From Symbiodinium natans (taxonomy: Eukaryota > Sar > Dinophyceae > Suessiales > Symbiodiniaceae), in the NCBI GenBank assembly GCA_905221605.1, contig CAJNDS010002368.1, positions 1,085,011 through 1,149,010 on the forward strand: a DNA stretch of 64,000 nt, in the 5' to 3' direction. The notes beneath the pieces are model-generated. The model was not told the DNA's origin and ran no database searches. It saw nothing but the letters and a program-made list of their open reading frames with translations. The position numbers and the translations under genes were made by a program. This document shows, one piece after another, positions 1 through 12,214 of this stretch (position 1 is its first letter; each line of letters begins with the position of its first letter).

Positions 1-1260
1 CTTTGAACAGTTCACCTACATTGGGATGTAACGGCTCCGGAGCACCTCTGTTCTTGCTGGAGCTCAATAGTTGCTGGTGTTCAGGTCTAGAGTGACACTG
101 AACAAGTAGTGGAAAACGGTTTTACCAGAATCTGGCGTTTCCAGCACCTCGCTTTTGTTTTACGGAATGTCTGAAAGGTTTGGTTCTGCATGCTTGGGTT
201 GTGTTGTGTTCATGGTGTGCGAGATTGTCATAGCAACTTGGACATGTTGAGACGGTTGGCTTCGTGTGCTTGAGCATATCTCAGTTTTTCTTCATATATG
301 GGGGGCTTACGAAAAAAATAGGGGACCCCCAATGTAGACCCCCAAATAGTAGGATCCCCTGATCATAAGGACCCCAGTAAGGTGCCCCTAATATCGTAAA
401 GCCCCTTAATCTAGTCACTACGGTTGATTGATGCTTCGCGCTCGCTTTTTTCTTGGGAGCTTTGAGTAGCAGGCAAGGGCCTTCTCCGTGCTTGCACAGA
501 TTGACGTGCAGAGGATCCAAGAGGGCCCAACTGAGGCGCAAAAAGAAGAACGCAATCACAAGAACCATTCAGGGAAGGAAGGTTTGGCTTCATATTGCAC
601 GCGGCTCCTACGAGCAACTTGGGTAAAAGGCGTAGGTGGTCGAAGAGAGCTGAGAGAAATACCCTCACTTTTAGATGCAGGTGTAAAGCTTCGCAACACT
701 GTAGACCTTGCTGATACAAGGCTGGTGCCCAATACTCTAACGGCCCTTGCCTCATGCCATGACATGTCCATCGTCGCCCTTGCCTGGCCTACCATCTGCC
801 CAAGTGGCTCTTAGCAGCAAGATCGCTCGGCCAATCCGTTTTCTGTTTCGCACTCTCCTTATGTCACCGTCGTGTCAGCATCAGGAGCTGGCACAGATGC
901 TCTCGCCTGGTGTCACAGTCACGACTGTCGGAATAATTCACGTTGCCGCAAAGTCTGCATGTTGAGTCGGCATTGGCCTTGGCAGCAGCTGGGTTGGCTG
1001 ACACCTGGAACAAGTCAAGTGAAACAATCTATGTGCACAAGCTGCGTCTGCACAGTTGCCTCATCTGCCACTGCCAGAACAAGCTTGCGGAAGTATGCCA
1101 AGCGGAACTGCCGCTTTCGTAGCCGCATGCCAGCTTTCACCTCAGCACGAACGAACTTCAGTCTGAACGTCCATGAAAGAACTCGGCGCAGGTGAGGGGC
1201 CCATTCCGACAAAGTCAAGGATCCGAAAACCTCGTGGCACTTCAAAAATGTGCTGCGTTG
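1..1260. other. Left edge; no assignable gene
   Basis: Apart from the repeat at 299-382, I see only short chance frames. On the minus strand at about 1030-1190 a basic stretch (FRLKFVRAEVKAGMRLRKRQ) could be a last exon of the PIG-U gene, but it does not match the usual C-terminus of that family well enough to join it. Confidence 0.4.
299..382 (-). repeat. Dispersed repeat, copy 1 (matches 30367-30451 inverted)
   Basis: Read on the minus strand this stretch closely matches the plus strand at 30367-30451. Shared blocks include the 14-mer GGGGTCCCCTATTT, then TCGTA and a C run, and ATCCTACTATTT. It is rich in short GGGG/CCCC blocks. No coding sense is visible. It is probably a small dispersed element; its ends are not defined. 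Confidence 0.6.
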
Positions 1261-1261
1261 G

Positions 1262-3980
1262 TGGGGCATGCAAAACCACCCAGAGCAGAGCATTCACCAC
1301 AAGCGTCATGTTGTACAGGTAGTTGGCATTGCCTGTGCACGGAGCACCGATCATCAGAACATGCCTGCAAGCATCCTCAAGGGCCCCACCTGCATTCCTG
1401 CCCAACCAGACCTCAGTTCTGCCCATGGAACTAGGATGAATCATTTCCCGTGATGAACAAATTCCACCCGCCCACCCCTTTTCTAAGCATGGCTCGCTGA
1501 TGGTCAGACCAATCTGTACTTTTGAGGCAGCGTGACTCAACCTTCGCACAGCTTCCTAATCCGACCGGCCAGAGAGCTGCGCAGCTCAGCTGAAGCCCAG
1601 AAATCCCGGAATGCCTGGCAACCGGGGAACTCTTCCTCCGGCTGAGCGCAGCGCCGCCACCATGGTGGGAACCATGGACAGGCCGAACATCACGCCACTC
1701 AGGAGGAAAGCAAAGTAGCGCCTGGGCGCCGTTACAATGCGGGGAAGTGTGTTTTTTTTGCCACACACACACGGACAACGAGGGTTCTGCGAATTTCTGC
1801 GAGGCCGGCGCTGGCTCTCTCGAATTAGCTCGGCTTGAACAAGCATGGCCGAAACCATCAGGGCGTAGTCACCTTGGAGAACGGCGTGAGACGCGGTAAG
1901 GGATGCTTGGAGGGCGCTCTCTCCCATGCGGCTGCAGGCACTGGCTGTCGGATAGGGCTTGAAAAGGGAAATCTGGCAAGACATCGGGTCAGCAACTTGC
2001 ACAAAGAAGAAACGGAAGAGTAACAAAACTTCGGACTGGAGTGACGGTCAAGATGAGCAGGCTCCACCATGCCAATCGCAGCGCTGCAATGGATGAAGGG
2101 CCTCATCGAGGTCTGACGTCTCGATCTGCGCGTGCTTTCGGTGCACGTGACGATGGCTCTGAGGCAGGTGCCCTGTAGGCGCATAGCTCCCGAGGCGCAG
2201 GTGAAGCGGGACCTCAGGGTGGTGACCGTGCATCGAGCCATGCATCGAACTCCAAGACACTCGGCACATCTCGGCACACTGAGGCTCCAAGCTGAGTAGA
2301 AAAGGATATGGGCATGGAAAGCAAACACGAATAGCAAGTAGTAGCGCTGAAAAACCTGACCAGACAGTAGACAGCAGCTTCGGCAAGTGAAGTTCCCACA
2401 GTTCCAGCGACCGGGGGCCTCGATGAAAAAGTACCAGAAAAAGCCAGTGTTCGGGGTCAGGTCGCGTATGCTGAGTACTGACAAGAAGGCAGCCTTAGCA
2501 ATGGGTGGCAAAGGCAGGCGAGAGGCTGTTGTCAAACACTGTTGTCAAACACTCGTCTTCTGCCTCCACGAACTGCAGCTCGCCTGCCATGGCAGCCATT
2601 GATGCCTGGCTGGCTCCCACCCATGCAAACTATTGGAAGCCGGATAGAGTGCATGATTCTTCGGACATCCACGAGATGCAAGAACTGTCTGATTTGTCTA
2701 ATTGCGGAAAAGGCGCCCCCAAGAGGCAGACAAAGGAGCAGAGCACCACCATCAAGAAGCAAACCTCTCGGTCAGCCAGTGGCTCTGCATTCCTACAACT
2801 GTGAAGGCTTACAATGGTACTTGTAACAATTCGGCAACAATGTAAGCCATCTTAGAGCACTTAGAATCTAGACGCAGCCACGGAGCACTGTACATGAGGA
2901 AGCCAAGGCTGACCTGACACACTTCTTTGGACCACAGTGATCAATGTACACAGGCGTGTGTACTTTGGCCACTTTGCATAAACATCGGCGAGACGACCTG
3001 TCCCTTTGTCAATGCATCGTACCTTGCGCTTGAGTGTCTGCAATGATGTCGAAATCGGTCAGAACACTTCAAGGTGTCAACACGTGTCAACACTTGTCGA
3101 ACAAGTTCCTACATGTGTCAACTGGCTTGCAACTGAGGCGCTCGGAATGCTCACGGTCTTCTTTGGCTCGCTCGACAGAGCGCTGCCTTCGTGCGAATTT
3201 CGGCGTCGGAAGCGCTTCAGCTGCAAGAACGAGTCGCGACTTGCGAAGTGCTGTGCGAAGCACTTGCAAAATGTCCACTTGCAGCAAGGTCGCTGGTTGT
3301 AGGCCAGACAAGCGCACGGCAGAACAAGCAGGACCGGTGTAAATGGACAAACCTGCACTGACACGATTGATGAAGCCAAAGCGCAGATCTTCAATTGGTA
3401 AGTCCACGACGTACAGCGACGCAGCAATGCCGGCGGCACTCAACCCGCCTTTGCCAGCCTGAGAACTGGCATGTGCATCACTGAAGCGGATACCTCACTA
3501 GAGAGAGCCCCTACCTTCTCGAATGTACATTTCGCTACAGGAAGCCTTCCCGCAACGTACGTAAAGCCTAGCAATTTTGAAGACAAAACTTCGCTTCACT
3601 AATCGTTGATTAAGCTGTTCAGGATCCCATTACAACAGTGTTCATTGTTCGCAAAGTTGGGACACTTGTCAAATTCTAGCGAAGGTTGGCTATGACCTCA
3701 GAAGTTCGACAAGACTTTAACCAGCAGAACAACTAATACCTTGCAATGACTTGGGTGAGGGTCGAGTCAGAAAAACGAGTCGAAAACTCCAAAGACCGTC
3801 TCAGAAAACAAGGAAGACCGAGTCAGAAAACGGAAAGGCGTGATTCAGAAAACCGAGGAGACGCGAGTCAGAAAGCAAGACAATGAGTCAGAAAACGGCC
3901 CCAAGCAGACAAAGCTTAATCTCTACAACGAAATGGACTGTTTGCTAAGTAGCCGTGTATCTCTTCTAGGGTAGGTACCT

Positions 3981-4017
<37 letters not shown>

Positions 4018-6118
4018 TTATTTATTTACTTTTTCTTTTTAGACCCCTACCCCTACCCGTCTATCTTCAGGGGGATAGACAGGTACCTCCACATCGGCAC
4101 CTCCCATAGGTAGGATAAGGCCCTTTATTTGGGGGGGGGGGGGGGGAGGTGAGCTCTGACATAGACTAATGTGGGCGATAGACCCCTATCGTTTTCAGAT
4201 AGGTCCCTATGCAAGCTTGCTGCAAGCATAGATGAAGGCGTTAAAACCCCATCATGTGAGCATTGTGTTTGCGAATGGGAAGGGGGAGGGGGAGGGGGGG
4301 CGGGGGCTGAAGCTAAACCGTAAAGACCCCTAAACCCTACACACCACGAACACTTAAACCATCTAAACGTCAAAAGCACCAAACCTGAAACCTCCCGAAA
4401 GGCCACTAAAAACTCAACCCTAAAATCCCCTAAAGCCTAAAACCCCTGAGCCCTAAACCGCACAAACCCCAAAACCCTAAAAATCCTGAAACTCTAAACC
4501 CAAAAACTCCTGAACGCTAAAAAACCCCAAACCCTAAACCCTAAAATCCTCCTAAACCCTAAACACTAAAACACATTAAAACACCCTAAACCCTAAAGCC
4601 TAACACCCCTAAACCCTAAATCCCAACTGCATGGGAGAGGAGTAGGCTTGGGTTTTCAGGCAGGGGTTATGTTTCGACTCACGTTTCTGGGGGTATTTTC
4701 TGTCAGGGGGTACATCGCGTTTTCGACTCAGGGGACTCAGGGGCCTTGACTCATGAGCACTTTTTTCGACTGACCCTCACTCCCTTGCAATGGCATGTTC
4801 AGCATATGAGGTTCATGGGATGCTGGCACGCAGCCACTGAGACTGTAGACTGCAATCTATTTAGTAGGGGCTTAAAAGGATTGAACAGAGCTAGTTTCGC
4901 AAAACCTGTAAAAGCCCAGTTGGCTTCCAATAAGCATCGTATTGACTATGCTCTGAAGATCCCCGTTACATTTTCGTGTTCGCTGCTCAAAAAGTTCGGA
5001 TGCTAATGGGATCCCAATGAGGGGAGTTAGATCATCTCATAGAACAACGAATGCTAAACTTTCGACATCAAAGAACTGAAACATTTGCAAAGGAATGTTA
5101 GGAATTTCATAAGATGCCATTCGGTGTTTGCGACTTTCTTAAGAGTCTGATAGGATTGAACAGAATTGAGTAAGTGAACTCACAAGGATCTTCATGAAGT
5201 CTGATAAGCATTCAACAAGCAAAAATTAACGAAGTCGTGTTCACACTTATTCAGATATGCTTGGGACAGAGCAAAAAGGAAGAAAGACTGCAATGCGAAG
5301 ATGCATACATGGTCTCGCGAGCATATTTCAACAATAACGTGCAAGAGAGCTTCTAACCCTATGTGTGCTGACCTGGCCCCTTTTTCATGTGTTTGTTATA
5401 CATAATTAGGTGCCACATCCTTTCAGATGAAGTAACACAACTTGTCTCGCCTACGTACCTAAAGCAAAGTGTGCGCACCGGACGGCAACTATGGCGTTGC
5501 TTGAGGGTGGAAAATGTTGAGGCTGTTCCATTCCGGGGGGCGACCACCGTTCATATAACTATAAACATGAACAGCTGTTCTGTATGCTCGATATTACGAT
5601 CTTCTTTATCTGCTTATGAAGCGCCGGTCCAACATGTTCCGATCGGTGCTGCTGACTTCTCAGCTTGAGATCTTACAGTAGTAACCTTGAAGTTCCACTC
5701 TCCACCCTCCGGGAGCTTGGCCCCGGCAGCCACGACGGCGAAGACGAGAAAGAGGTGTTGCAGGTTCTGCACAGACAGAGCCACACCTCGGGCTCTCTTT
5801 CCCCATCGCACCTCTTGCAAATGCTCGTCGTAACTGCGGCGGTGGCAGCTTGCAACTGTCAGCGGGTTCAGGAGGTAGAACAAGCCTTGGCCCGACGCAT
5901 TCTCGGAGTAACTGTGTAACTCCTGAACTCAAAGTCATCTCAGGTTCCAACCAACGAAGGCCGGGCTCATGACATCCTGTCAGCTATACAGCTGCCATGA
6001 CCCCTTGGCAAACATTGGGAAGTCACGCCCCCCCCCCCCCACCCCCCCACCCCCTTCCTCAAGGCCCTCCGCAACTTGCATCGTGGTCAGCGTGGTGCTG
6101 GCGATCATTGCCGAGGAC
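1262..6118 (-). CDS. PIGU: GPI transamidase subunit PIG-U (CDC91-like), multi-exon, partial model
   Basis: PIG-U is an ER multi-pass membrane subunit of the complex that attaches GPI anchors to proteins. The family was recognised piece by piece in order: STTLTTMQVAEGL (6118-6061), LFYLLNPLTV (5885-5854), NLQHLFLVFAVVAAG (5766-5722), AGKGGLSAAGIAASLY (3458-3411), VCPFTPVLLVLPCACL (3352-3305), the hallmark LTPNTGFFWYFFIE (about 2477-2419), VFQRYYLLFVFAFHAHILFY (from 2355), VPLHLRLGSY (from 2212, less sure), ISLFKPYPTA (1972-1942), DYALMVSAMLVQ (1872-1835), YFAFLLSGVMFGLSMVPTM (1721-1636) and NANYLYNMTLVVNALLWVVL (from 1332). Most joins agree in phase, using GT, GC or GA donors. The first exon, the SPY..H segment, a piece between 1835 and 1721, and the C-terminus were not found. 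The 2.3-kb intron between 5722 and 3458 holds the insertion at 3749-4782. The channel gene lies upstream on the same strand. Confidence 0.85.
3739..3748. repeat. Left target-site duplication
   Basis: CCTTGCAATG, identical to 4783-4792, directly outside the left inverted repeat. Confidence 0.6.
3983..4028. repeat. TA / TTTA microsatellite
   Basis: An alternating TA run followed by TTTA units, within the inserted element. Confidence 0.9.
4316..4620. repeat. Degenerate interstitial telomeric repeats (C-rich strand)
   Basis: Many CCCTAAA and close variants (CCCTAAAC, CCCTAAAGC, ACCCTAAAAT). This is the complement of TTTAGGG, the plant and alveolate telomere unit. The tract is decayed, so it is internal and old, and it lies inside the inserted element. 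Confidence 0.85.
4783..4792. repeat. Right target-site duplication
   Basis: CCTTGCAATG, identical to 3739-3748, directly outside the right inverted repeat. Confidence 0.6.
6000..6060. repeat. C-rich tract in PIG-U intron
   Basis: Long runs of C with single A or T interruptions, just after the first recognised PIG-U exon on the minus strand. It may act as a G-rich or C-rich intron element; nothing more can be said. Confidence 0.7.
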
Positions 6119-6790
6119 CTGAAAGACATTGCGAATCGGACTCTGCGTCTCGGGGACTCCGTAGGGACTTTAAATCTTCAGACACAACAGAACTCCGCAT
6201 GTTTAAGCAGCAGCTTAGGCCCGCAGTAGCATGATACGCTGTCATAGAATTGTGCTCCCCTCTGGGACCTGTTGATGCACTGTGAGAAGCACACTCGAAG
6301 GCACACTTTGAGGCACACTTTGAGGCACATTGTGACTGTCTGATGAGTGGATATGGACTCCGCCTTTGGCGGAAGCAAACACAGGACTGGCCACGTGATG
6401 CTGTGAGCTACAGAATCTTTAAGCGCATGTGGCCAATGCAAATTGAGCATGTTGCACCCCCACGGAGTCATTATAGTCGATGCCAAAATGCAAGCATACA
6501 GCCGCGGAAGGGCAAAGAAGTGAAAGGGTGAAACCAATCCATCACAAGGCATCTTGCTGCCCATGCAGCGTGTCCGATCCTGCATAGCCAGCCGAATGGC
6601 ATCGATTTGATTGCAGTGCTGCACCCAGGGTTTCAGTGGACATTGAAAGTCGTCAAAGGCTGGTTGGCACAACTGAACATCACACATGATTGAATAAGAT
6701 GGTACCCCTTTTCGAAGCTTTTGACATGAATGACAGCACTCAGTCTGTCCAAAGTCTCATCCCCGAACCAAAAAACAAAGGAGGTCCTCA

Positions 6791-9700
6791 TCAAACCTCT
6801 CTGGTCAAAGACTGCGGGTTCGCCGTGTGCTGTTGATGGCGCCCACCATTTCCGAGCAATGAAGTGACAGCTTCGAGGTCTTCCTTGATACCCGCAAGTT
6901 CCACGTGCACGTACGTGTGGAATCGATCCGATGTTTGTATGATCCACGCCTGATCTTGCAAAATCTTGACCACATCGATGGCGGTCGCATGACCACGTAG
7001 GCGCAGGCATCCCATTAAAAACTCTTCCACTTCCACTGAACCGCCCGCATCTTGATCCAGAAGCTTGAAAAAAGACCACGCATCCCAGACATCTAAGCCC
7101 AACGTCTGAAAATATTGCTGGACTGCTGGAGACTTTAACTTTTCTTCAAACCTGAGTTGTCAGTCTCAACAGACTCAACAGACTGTACCATCGAGCCCTT
7201 GAAACACATCGCACGACAGGAAAACCGGACATAATGGAGTGTCTCACCCAAGAAACATCTCGTATGTGATAGCCCCTGAGCCATCGGCACCAAGTTGGCT
7301 AAACAACGCATTGATTTTTTGCAGGTGGGATTGCTTGTCGTCCAGAATGTTCTGCACCATCATGGCTTGATCACTTTGCGCGCTGTCCTGCAACACTACT
7401 AAACCACCGCTGCGGCGCTGATCTTCATTTTCAGGGCTGGGGAACTCCTGCAACCGGAACACTCAAAAACGAATGCAATTGAAACAGGGCCAGGCAGCAA
7501 TCGCGGACTGGCAGAATACTCCCGTCACCACGTTCAACCTGGGAGCTTTGGAACAGTGCGACTAACAAATCAAGTTTCTTGGGAACAGCTTGGGAGATGG
7601 ATGATGAAGGCAAACATCATAAACGTCGTCAAAGGGGCGTTCAGCCGCTTAACTTTCCCGACATGAACGCAAAAATTGTGACGCAAGCACGCACGCCCTG
7701 GCACGCAGCTTCTGGGAGCAGATCACACAAACTTGCCAACTACGAATGCGAGACTGGCCTAACAGAACCGGGACGAGGTTCTAGATAACCGCTTGCAGAA
7801 ACAAATGCACTCAGATGATGTCTGATGGTTTTATTGATCCCCAGTTCGATGTGATCGTCTTAGATTGAGTACCAAAACGTGCGATACCCGACTAAATCGT
7901 GATTTGTTGAGGCGGACCACCATCCACTGGGGTTTCACTAAAAGCGGCTGCGACATGAAGGCATGGGGGAACTTTTTAGATGGATGTCACCCTGCGCAAA
8001 CACGGTAAAAAATCCAGGATTCTTGCCATTGCAAAGGGCACGTGTTGCATTCGGCTTCTCACTAGAGGTCGAAGGGCACGTGCGGGTAGCAGCGTACATC
8101 TTGCTCGAGAGGCGAGGCTGCAAGAATCATTGTCTCTTATTGTGTGACAACGTGTGTTCGATCGTGCCCATGCGCATCGACCCAGTTCTCCCTTTCGATC
8201 CACATTCCACACCCTAGGCCTGACGCACAGGGAAAGATTGTGTCGACCTTGGCCAGCTCGATGTGCTCACGTTCGAAATGAAATATAATCCGCGAGCGCT
8301 GACCCCTGTCTCTGTGAAATTCTGTGGGATGTTTCCGTTTGATCTGTTGCCCTTCCCGGCTCCCCTCCGGCAAAAGGCATGAACACACGGCAGTACTCCT
8401 ATCTTCTTTCAACGGTGCTTTTTTTCATACTTCTTGAGAGCTGGGAGGTTTGTGCTCTAGGACTCTATTAAGTGTATTTCTGGCTGCTTTCCTGGAGACC
8501 TGGAGAACAAATCTTGAGCGCTTGAGTTCCCTGAAGGGCCAGGGCCTCGCTGCTCCCCCTTGTGCCCCTTTTCCTGTTGGGGACTTGCAAAGAGCCGAGT
8601 TCAGCGGGCTGAACCGAAACGATTCCCGCTTTTGCCACTAGCGGGTCCGATCTCTTTTTCGCTTTCCTTTGAGCAGGACATGGACTAGAATGCAGCACCC
8701 AAACCGTGGTAGATCTTGAAAGCATCCTCAGGAAGGCAGGGAAGCTGGTCCTGGAATGTCGTAGGGGTTTAGTGCAGGAGAAAGCCCCGGGACAAGCAAG
8801 TACCGTGAAGGAGAGGAATCCCCCCCGAATTCGGGCACCGCAGAAAGGCTTTTGCAAGGGGTACATAAGGGTATTTGAGGTCTGTGCTTGTTGGGGGGGA
8901 TATGAGGGAAGCTACCCGCCTAAAGCTCCCCTAGACCAGAGCAGGCTTGGGAAGCGGGGAATACCAGTCGATGTTACTGATGCAACAGCGCACAAAGCTT
9001 CAACAATGTGTTGACCAGGCAAGTTGCACTGCCAGGAATGTGAAGGAGATGTAGAACATAAAGAGCACAACCCAGATTGGAGAAATATATTTGAGCGGCG
9101 TCATCACCTCTTCCCAGCTGACGCCGCCAACAATCGACATGAAGAGGCTGAGCATGGTGTTGAAGAGATCACCGTAGTATCTCTCGGTCGCCAGGAGTTC
9201 CCGTTCAGGAAGTTGGACGGCATCAGGAGTCTCGAGATAGTCGCTAATCGCTTGTGCAAAAAGTATGGCGAACACGTAAACAATAAGTGTCAACAGCATC
9301 AGAGCCCAGAACAACGACTTCAGAGTTGAGAAGATAGAGGTGATCAGAGTTCTCAGTGCCAGGACAAAGCGAAAGAGTCGGATTACTCGGACGGTCTTCA
9401 GAATGCGCGTCAAGCGAATTATCCTGAAAGCCTTCAGGCTGGATACTCCGCCGATGCTGCTCACGTCCTCCATGCCGACCTCTCGCATGATGCCCGCAGC
9501 AATTTCCCATAGCGATGTTGCAACAATGAAGATGTCAAGCAAGCTCCACATCCAGTCTTCAGACAGGAGGAGCCTCCTGCCGAAGGCCAGTATTCGCAAG
9601 GCAAGCTCGACTGCAAATAAGAGGGCATAGAAGTACTGTATAACCCGCAAAGCGATTGGCTGATCCCCGTGTCTCGTCAATCGTATTTGGAGGTCAATGC

Positions 9701-10220
9701 CAATAAAAACTGCATTGGTGAGCACCACAACAGCGAAGAAGACATCAAAGTACGGATGTCGTACGAATTTCTTCAGCCTCTCCGTTCTCGGCGGCCGCTC
9801 ACAAGGCGTATCTTGCTTGCAATTGATTTCTGCGAAGTCCTTTCTTGACTTACGGCTAGACAACGTGTCAGCCCCCTCCCTGAGCTGCATATCAAAGCTA
9901 GTGTAGGTACACACTTTGTTTCTGTATTCTCTGTCAGGTCCCTGCACGCTTGCGCTGCCAGTGCCAACGCTAAGTGACGGCACTTCACGCACAACAGGAC
10001 TGTATGTCATCGATGGGCTTGAAGGATTCGAATCTGCAGCCTGAACGTCAAACAACACCGGCGGCGCCGGAGGTTCAATCTTCCTTTGCAGCGCCTTCTT
10101 CAATAGCAGGTTTTGGTCCTCCAGCTTTTGCATGACTTCGTCGTGCAAGCGTCTGACCAACATGTCCAGTCCAGCATTCTGCTGTTCATCAATGCTGTCC
10201 GTGGCACTTGAAGGCACCAT
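6791..10220 (-). CDS. Single-domain voltage-gated cation channel with C-terminal EF-hand region
   Basis: Four exons join in phase: 10220-9028, 7538-7499, 7387-7248 and 7151-6791, giving about 577 residues. Introns are GC-AG, GC-AG and GT-AG. Residues 20-50 look like a coiled coil. S1 is about 157-176, S2 193-212 and S3 225-244. S4 is 263-290 with Arg/Lys at every third place. S5 is 302-325, the pore 351-373, and S6 starts at 379. S6 is completed by the 40-nt exon encoding LNVVTGVFCQSAI. Then come a degenerate EF-hand (GADGSGAITYEM) and a canonical one (DQDAGGSVEVEE). Only one six-helix domain is present, so a tetramer is expected. The filter reads SIVGGVSW, without the acidic residue usual in Ca or Na channels. 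Upstream of the ATG is CAGGAA, a possible acceptor, so a 5' exon may exist; an in-frame stop lies further up. Confidence 0.93.
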
Positions 10221-10239
10221 TTCCTGGCTTCTGGCGCAC

Positions 10240-11930
10240 GAAGGTTACAAAGCAAGTTACAAGCACGAAGCTGCAAGGTTCAGCTGGCCCCATTTCGATT
10301 TTTTCGACATGGTTTCTTCCTATACCCTAGACTCAAACCCAAAAAGCCTAAGCGCAACAGTCAGACTGGAAAGTATAGCAGTTCTTTGACTGCTTGAAAA
10401 ATCCAGAGAACTTGTTGCGAGGCGATGACATTCACAGAGGTTAAGCACAAAACTTCTCGACGGCTGCGGCACAAGGCAAAAAGGCTAGCCGAGCGCAGTG
10501 CATGCAAGCATAAGTAGGCTGCATGCTGTATATCCTAGGTGTGGGCACAATGTCAAGGCGGAGACCCTGTATGGCAAGGGTCCCGGGAGCTGTAGTGGGG
10601 CCACTCATCAGATGAAGAGCAATATCAATATGAATCTAGTGTGACATGGCATCAGGAGGCGCCAGGCAAAAGTGCAACAAGGGAGGCCTTTTGAAGAAGT
10701 GCTGGAGGACTTTTACCCCAGGTTCATGCACGATGCAAGCCACTCGGAACCCCACTTAATGCCCCAAGGCCCCAGCAGGCCGTAAGTACAGGCCGACTAG
10801 TGTATTTCTTGGTGAAAGCGGCCATGCCCTGTTTCAGCCCAAAGTGGGCGGTTAGACGACGATAGTACTTCACACACAAGAACATGTAAACCTGTAGCGT
10901 TTTTGCGGATGTGTGAGCTCAACATGCCTCATCTTGCGAATCACTCTGGCTCGTTTCTAAAAACTGCAAGATCAGACACTATTTTCTTGGGCAGGAATCT
11001 GTTCTCACCCCACGCAGGCATCAGAAGGGATGCCTTTTGGCAGGCCATGCTCTTGCAAAAAGAGCATGGCACATTTGCGGGAACGGGCGGTTGAAAGCAG
11101 CCCGAGGGGCTCACATTACCGACACGGGCATCTGTAAGGGTACAGTAGCTGTCTCTGGTCAGACACTGATCAGACAACGGAGTTAGGACTCTCGCACCTC
11201 GAGCACGTTCGAGGCGGCTCTTCGTTCGAGGTGGTAATTTCTCTTGGGCAAACAAGGGCAAACAAAGGCCCCTGAATAGCCACAGACGTTCTAAGGTGAG
11301 TTGCCGTGTCAGGCTCTTCGTTCGAGGCTACAAGCTCTCGGGACCTCTCGGGAGCTCTTGCAATAACACGCAGAAATTCGTGGGTGCTGGCAAGGTGCGA
11401 GGCCAGGCGTGTTCAGCTGTGAGGCGGAGCCATCGCCCTGTCGGCATCGGATGTTCCATGTGTTTTTGCGTCTTCTCACCAGTGTCATACATCTCTAGAC
11501 GACAGCTCACCATGGCAGCTAGAGCATCTCGCAACGTGAACCAAAATGTCTCTCAATGTGCACAGTACTCATGCATCCTGCTGAACCAATTGTGCAACAT
11601 CGAGCCTACGTCTCAAGTTGTCCTAGCCACTAGGCCCTGGGAGTTGGTTGAGGAGATTGAAGCAAAGCGCTTCGCCACCCCTCACTCGCCTCCGGAGCTT
11701 CAGGCGGTCTCTTCGCGGATAGATCCGCCATGCAGTGCCGAGTGGTCGATGTCATGGACACACCGGTAAGGGGCTATCTGAGCTGGCTGGTCTGCGGTAC
11801 TACTCAATTCAGTAGCCACATAGAAGGAAGTCAAGCAGCTTCATTAGATAAATCTAGAGTGGTAGTGAGAGAGTGAATTAGCAGGCGCTTTGGACCACGA
11901 CAGCTGATTTGCCAGATAGCGTGAGACATC
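10240..11930. other. Intergenic; no gene recognised
   Basis: Only short chance frames on both strands. This is the region 5' of the channel gene. There is no TATA-like or other promoter element I can support. An AAAGAGCATGGC-type inverted pair near 11045-11070 (CATGCTCTTGCAAAAAGAGCATG) would form a short hairpin. Confidence 0.4.
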
Positions 11931-12029
11931 TCTGCCTTCATGTGCGCACAAGACATGAATCTACTGATGTGTGGCCCAATGGCAGGATATGCTGACGCTG
12001 TGGATCCGACGCATCTGACCAGGGTTGCC

Positions 12030-12210
12030 CGGCTTGTCGCCGAGCTTGGTGGTAGCAAACAGCAAGCTGCCGCAGGAGCAGCGCTGTGACCTGAACTTTC
12101 GAATCAGTTCCCTGACAACACGTCGACTTGGCCAAGAAACCCAGGGCCCCACCACATCGATGAAGACCAGGAAGCCGAAGTGCGCCCATGGAGATATCTA
12201 CCAAGCAACA
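12030..12210 (-). other. Exon-like segment, unassigned
   Basis: The minus strand encodes AHFGFLVFIDVVGPWVSW followed by RRVVRELIRKFR, which ends at a GT (CAG then GTCACAG). The hydrophobic then basic pattern looks like membrane-protein coding sequence. I do not recognise the family. It lies downstream of the protease gene on the same strand and could belong to its far 3' part or to another gene. Confidence 0.35.
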
Positions 12211-12214
12211 AGTA

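Larger units (their letters stand above)
3749..4782. mobile_element. Non-autonomous insertion with terminal inverted repeats, ~1034 bp
   Basis: The left end reads inward ACTTGGGTGAGGGTCGAGTC; the right end read inward on the other strand begins GAGTGAGGGTCAGTCGAAAA. They share TGAGGGTC followed by AGTC and an A run. Just outside lie identical 10-bp direct repeats CCTTGCAATG (3739-3748 and 4783-4792), the expected target-site duplication. Next to the left end, GAGTCAGAAAAC-like units recur about six times (3766-3895). The right end carries the same unit inverted (TTTTCGACTC and similar, 4670-4770). The middle has a TA/TTTA tract, a G run and degenerate CCCTAAA repeats. There is no plausible transposase, so it would be MITE-like. 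It lies in a PIG-U intron. Confidence 0.6.

Noticed and set aside
1858-2535. 225-codon minus-strand open frame as one gene
   Set aside because: It contains two PIG-U exons but runs through introns between them; most of its length is not coding.
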